Positions 6,800-7,239 of a DNA stretch of 7,239 nucleotides are shown here, piece by piece (position 1 is the stretch's first letter; every line of letters begins with the position of its first letter). A program made the position numbers and the translations under genes. Origin of the DNA: Heyndrickxia sporothermodurans. Lineage in GTDB: Bacteria; Bacillota; Bacilli; Bacillales; Bacillaceae_C. The stretch is taken from the NCBI RefSeq assembly GCF_016785185.1, contig NZ_JAEKDY010000150.1, one strand, 5' to 3'. The notes under the pieces were generated by a model, which was not told the DNA's origin, searched no databases, and saw only the letters and a list, made by a program, of their open reading frames with translations.

Positions 6800-6886
6800 C
6801 TTTTAGTAACTTCGTATAAAATGTTTCCATAAACCCAATAATGAAAAACAAATTACTAATATTCGTTGTTGGAGGAGTGGAAGCCT

Positions 6887-7090
6887 TTGAAAACAATTGA
6901 GCGCTGGTTTATAAAATTAATTGTCATTCATTTTATGTTTTTATTAATTATCCAAGTGTTTTTACATAGTTCACGTTACTTTCAAGACTTACAAAAAATC
7001 ACCATTTATGAAGGCGTAAATAAAATGAATGAGACTCCGATTGTTGAAACATGGAGCCATTTAATAGACGATTATAATGAAGGCAGATAA
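6887..7090 (+). CDS. ypfB: Small membrane protein YpfB (DUF5359-like)
   Basis: A 67-residue protein of unknown function. It begins KTIERWFIKLIVIHFMFLL after the start, with one membrane segment at about 9-26, then a hydrophilic tail with a YEGVNKMNE-type stretch resembling the YpfB family as I recall it. The start is most likely TTG at 6887: GGAGGAG (6871-6877) lies nine bases before it. A longer in-frame TTG at 6866 would put that ribosome site inside the gene. It sits 87 bases after ypfA, probably in the same transcript, and its stop codon lies in the loop of a terminator. In B. subtilis cmk follows; here cmk does not appear in the remaining 149 bases. The family name is less sure than the existence of the gene. 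Confidence 0.78.
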   Translation: MKTIERWFIKLIVIHFMFLLIIQVFLHSSRYFQDLQKITIYEGVNKMNETPIVETWSHLIDDYNEGR

Positions 7091-7110
7091 TTTTCTGTCT
7101 TCTTTTCTTT
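7079..7110 (+). terminator. Rho-independent terminator of ypfA-ypfB
   Basis: GAAGGCAGA (7079-7087) pairs with TCTGTCTTC (7094-7102), nine base pairs with one G-U, followed by TTTTCTTT. The ypfB stop codon (7088-7090) is in the loop. Confidence 0.82.
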
Positions 7111-7239
7111 ATTGAATGAATTTCATAATTCTTAGCCCTTGTGTATCAAGGGGTTTAAGAGATAAAAAAAGAAGTACCTCCCCAAATCTTGTATAATGGT
7201 AGTTGACCAGTAAGCCCCCATTCAAACAACGCATATAAA
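7111..7239. other. Non-coding tail, possible end or leader of a second mobile element
   Basis: No open frame with a ribosome site can be supported on either strand. The stretch holds a hairpin (7131-7159), an A-run followed by GAAGTACCTCCCC (7171-7183), a perfect TATAAT at 7192-7197 without a clear -35, and a C-run in TAAGCCCCCA (7211-7220). A leader containing CCTCC could pair with a GGAGG ribosome site, as is known for some transposase messages, but the partner would lie beyond the window. I cannot assign an IS family. It could equally be an ordinary intergenic repeat or the start of a regulatory leader. Confidence 0.35.
7131..7159. repeat. Imperfect hairpin in the right-edge intergenic region
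   Basis: CCCTTG (7136-7141) and CAAGGG (7147-7152) pair across the loop TGTAT. Outside them CTTA (7131-7134) pairs with TAAG (7156-7159) after a small internal loop. No T-run follows on either strand, so it is not a standard terminator. Confidence 0.6.

Noticed and set aside
6803..6859. TTAGTAA/TTACTAA inverted repeat between ypfA and ypfB
   Set aside because: Seven AT-rich pairs across a 43-base loop in an AT-rich gap are expected by chance, and no T-run follows.
7203..7239. Promoter from TTGACC (7203-7208) to TATAAA (7234-7239)
   Set aside because: The spacer would be 25 bases, far too long for a sigma-70-type promoter.

Overview
The window comes from an AT-rich, spore-forming Firmicute of the Bacillus type. 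The evidence is a run of genes in the order familiar from the Bacillaceae chromosome: gudB, ypdA (bdr), an asparaginase, prsW, sleB-ypeB, ypfA (PilZ) and ypfB. SleB and YpeB are spore-germination proteins, so the host makes endospores. I cannot name the species from sequence alone.

Left edge (1-127): the right end of an IS3-family insertion sequence, with the last 31 codons of its transposase and a terminal repeat. It has landed inside gudB, the catabolic glutamate dehydrogenase gene. Only the C-terminal, NAD-binding half of gudB remains (127-837), followed by its own terminator. The apparent ATG of this remnant seems to be made at the junction, from the last A of the element and the TG of an original GTG valine codon.

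Middle (941-3752): ypdA/bdr (bacillithiol disulfide reductase, +) converges on a cytoplasmic L-asparaginase gene (-) across a 13-bp perfect hairpin that can stop transcription from both sides. The asparaginase gene diverges from prsW (+, site-1 protease for an anti-sigma factor). In the 111-bp gap the two candidate -10 elements lie on top of each other. prsW ends in a terminator whose loop holds its stop codon.

Right (3783-7110): the sleB-ypeB bicistron has a possible forespore (SigG-like) promoter and closes with a strong terminator. It encodes a cortex-lytic enzyme and its partner, which act together on spore cortex peptidoglycan. ypfA (a c-di-GMP-binding PilZ protein of the MotI/DgrA type) and the small membrane protein gene ypfB (TTG start) follow as a probable unit with a terminator at the end of ypfB.

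Right edge (7111-7239): no gene. It holds a hairpin, a CCTCC-containing stretch and a perfect TATAAT, and looks like a second mobile-element end or leader placed where cmk would be expected in B. subtilis order. That reading is tentative. Overall, a conserved housekeeping and sporulation block is interrupted by a mobile element at its left edge and possibly at its right edge. I see no clear novel defence or biosynthetic system.
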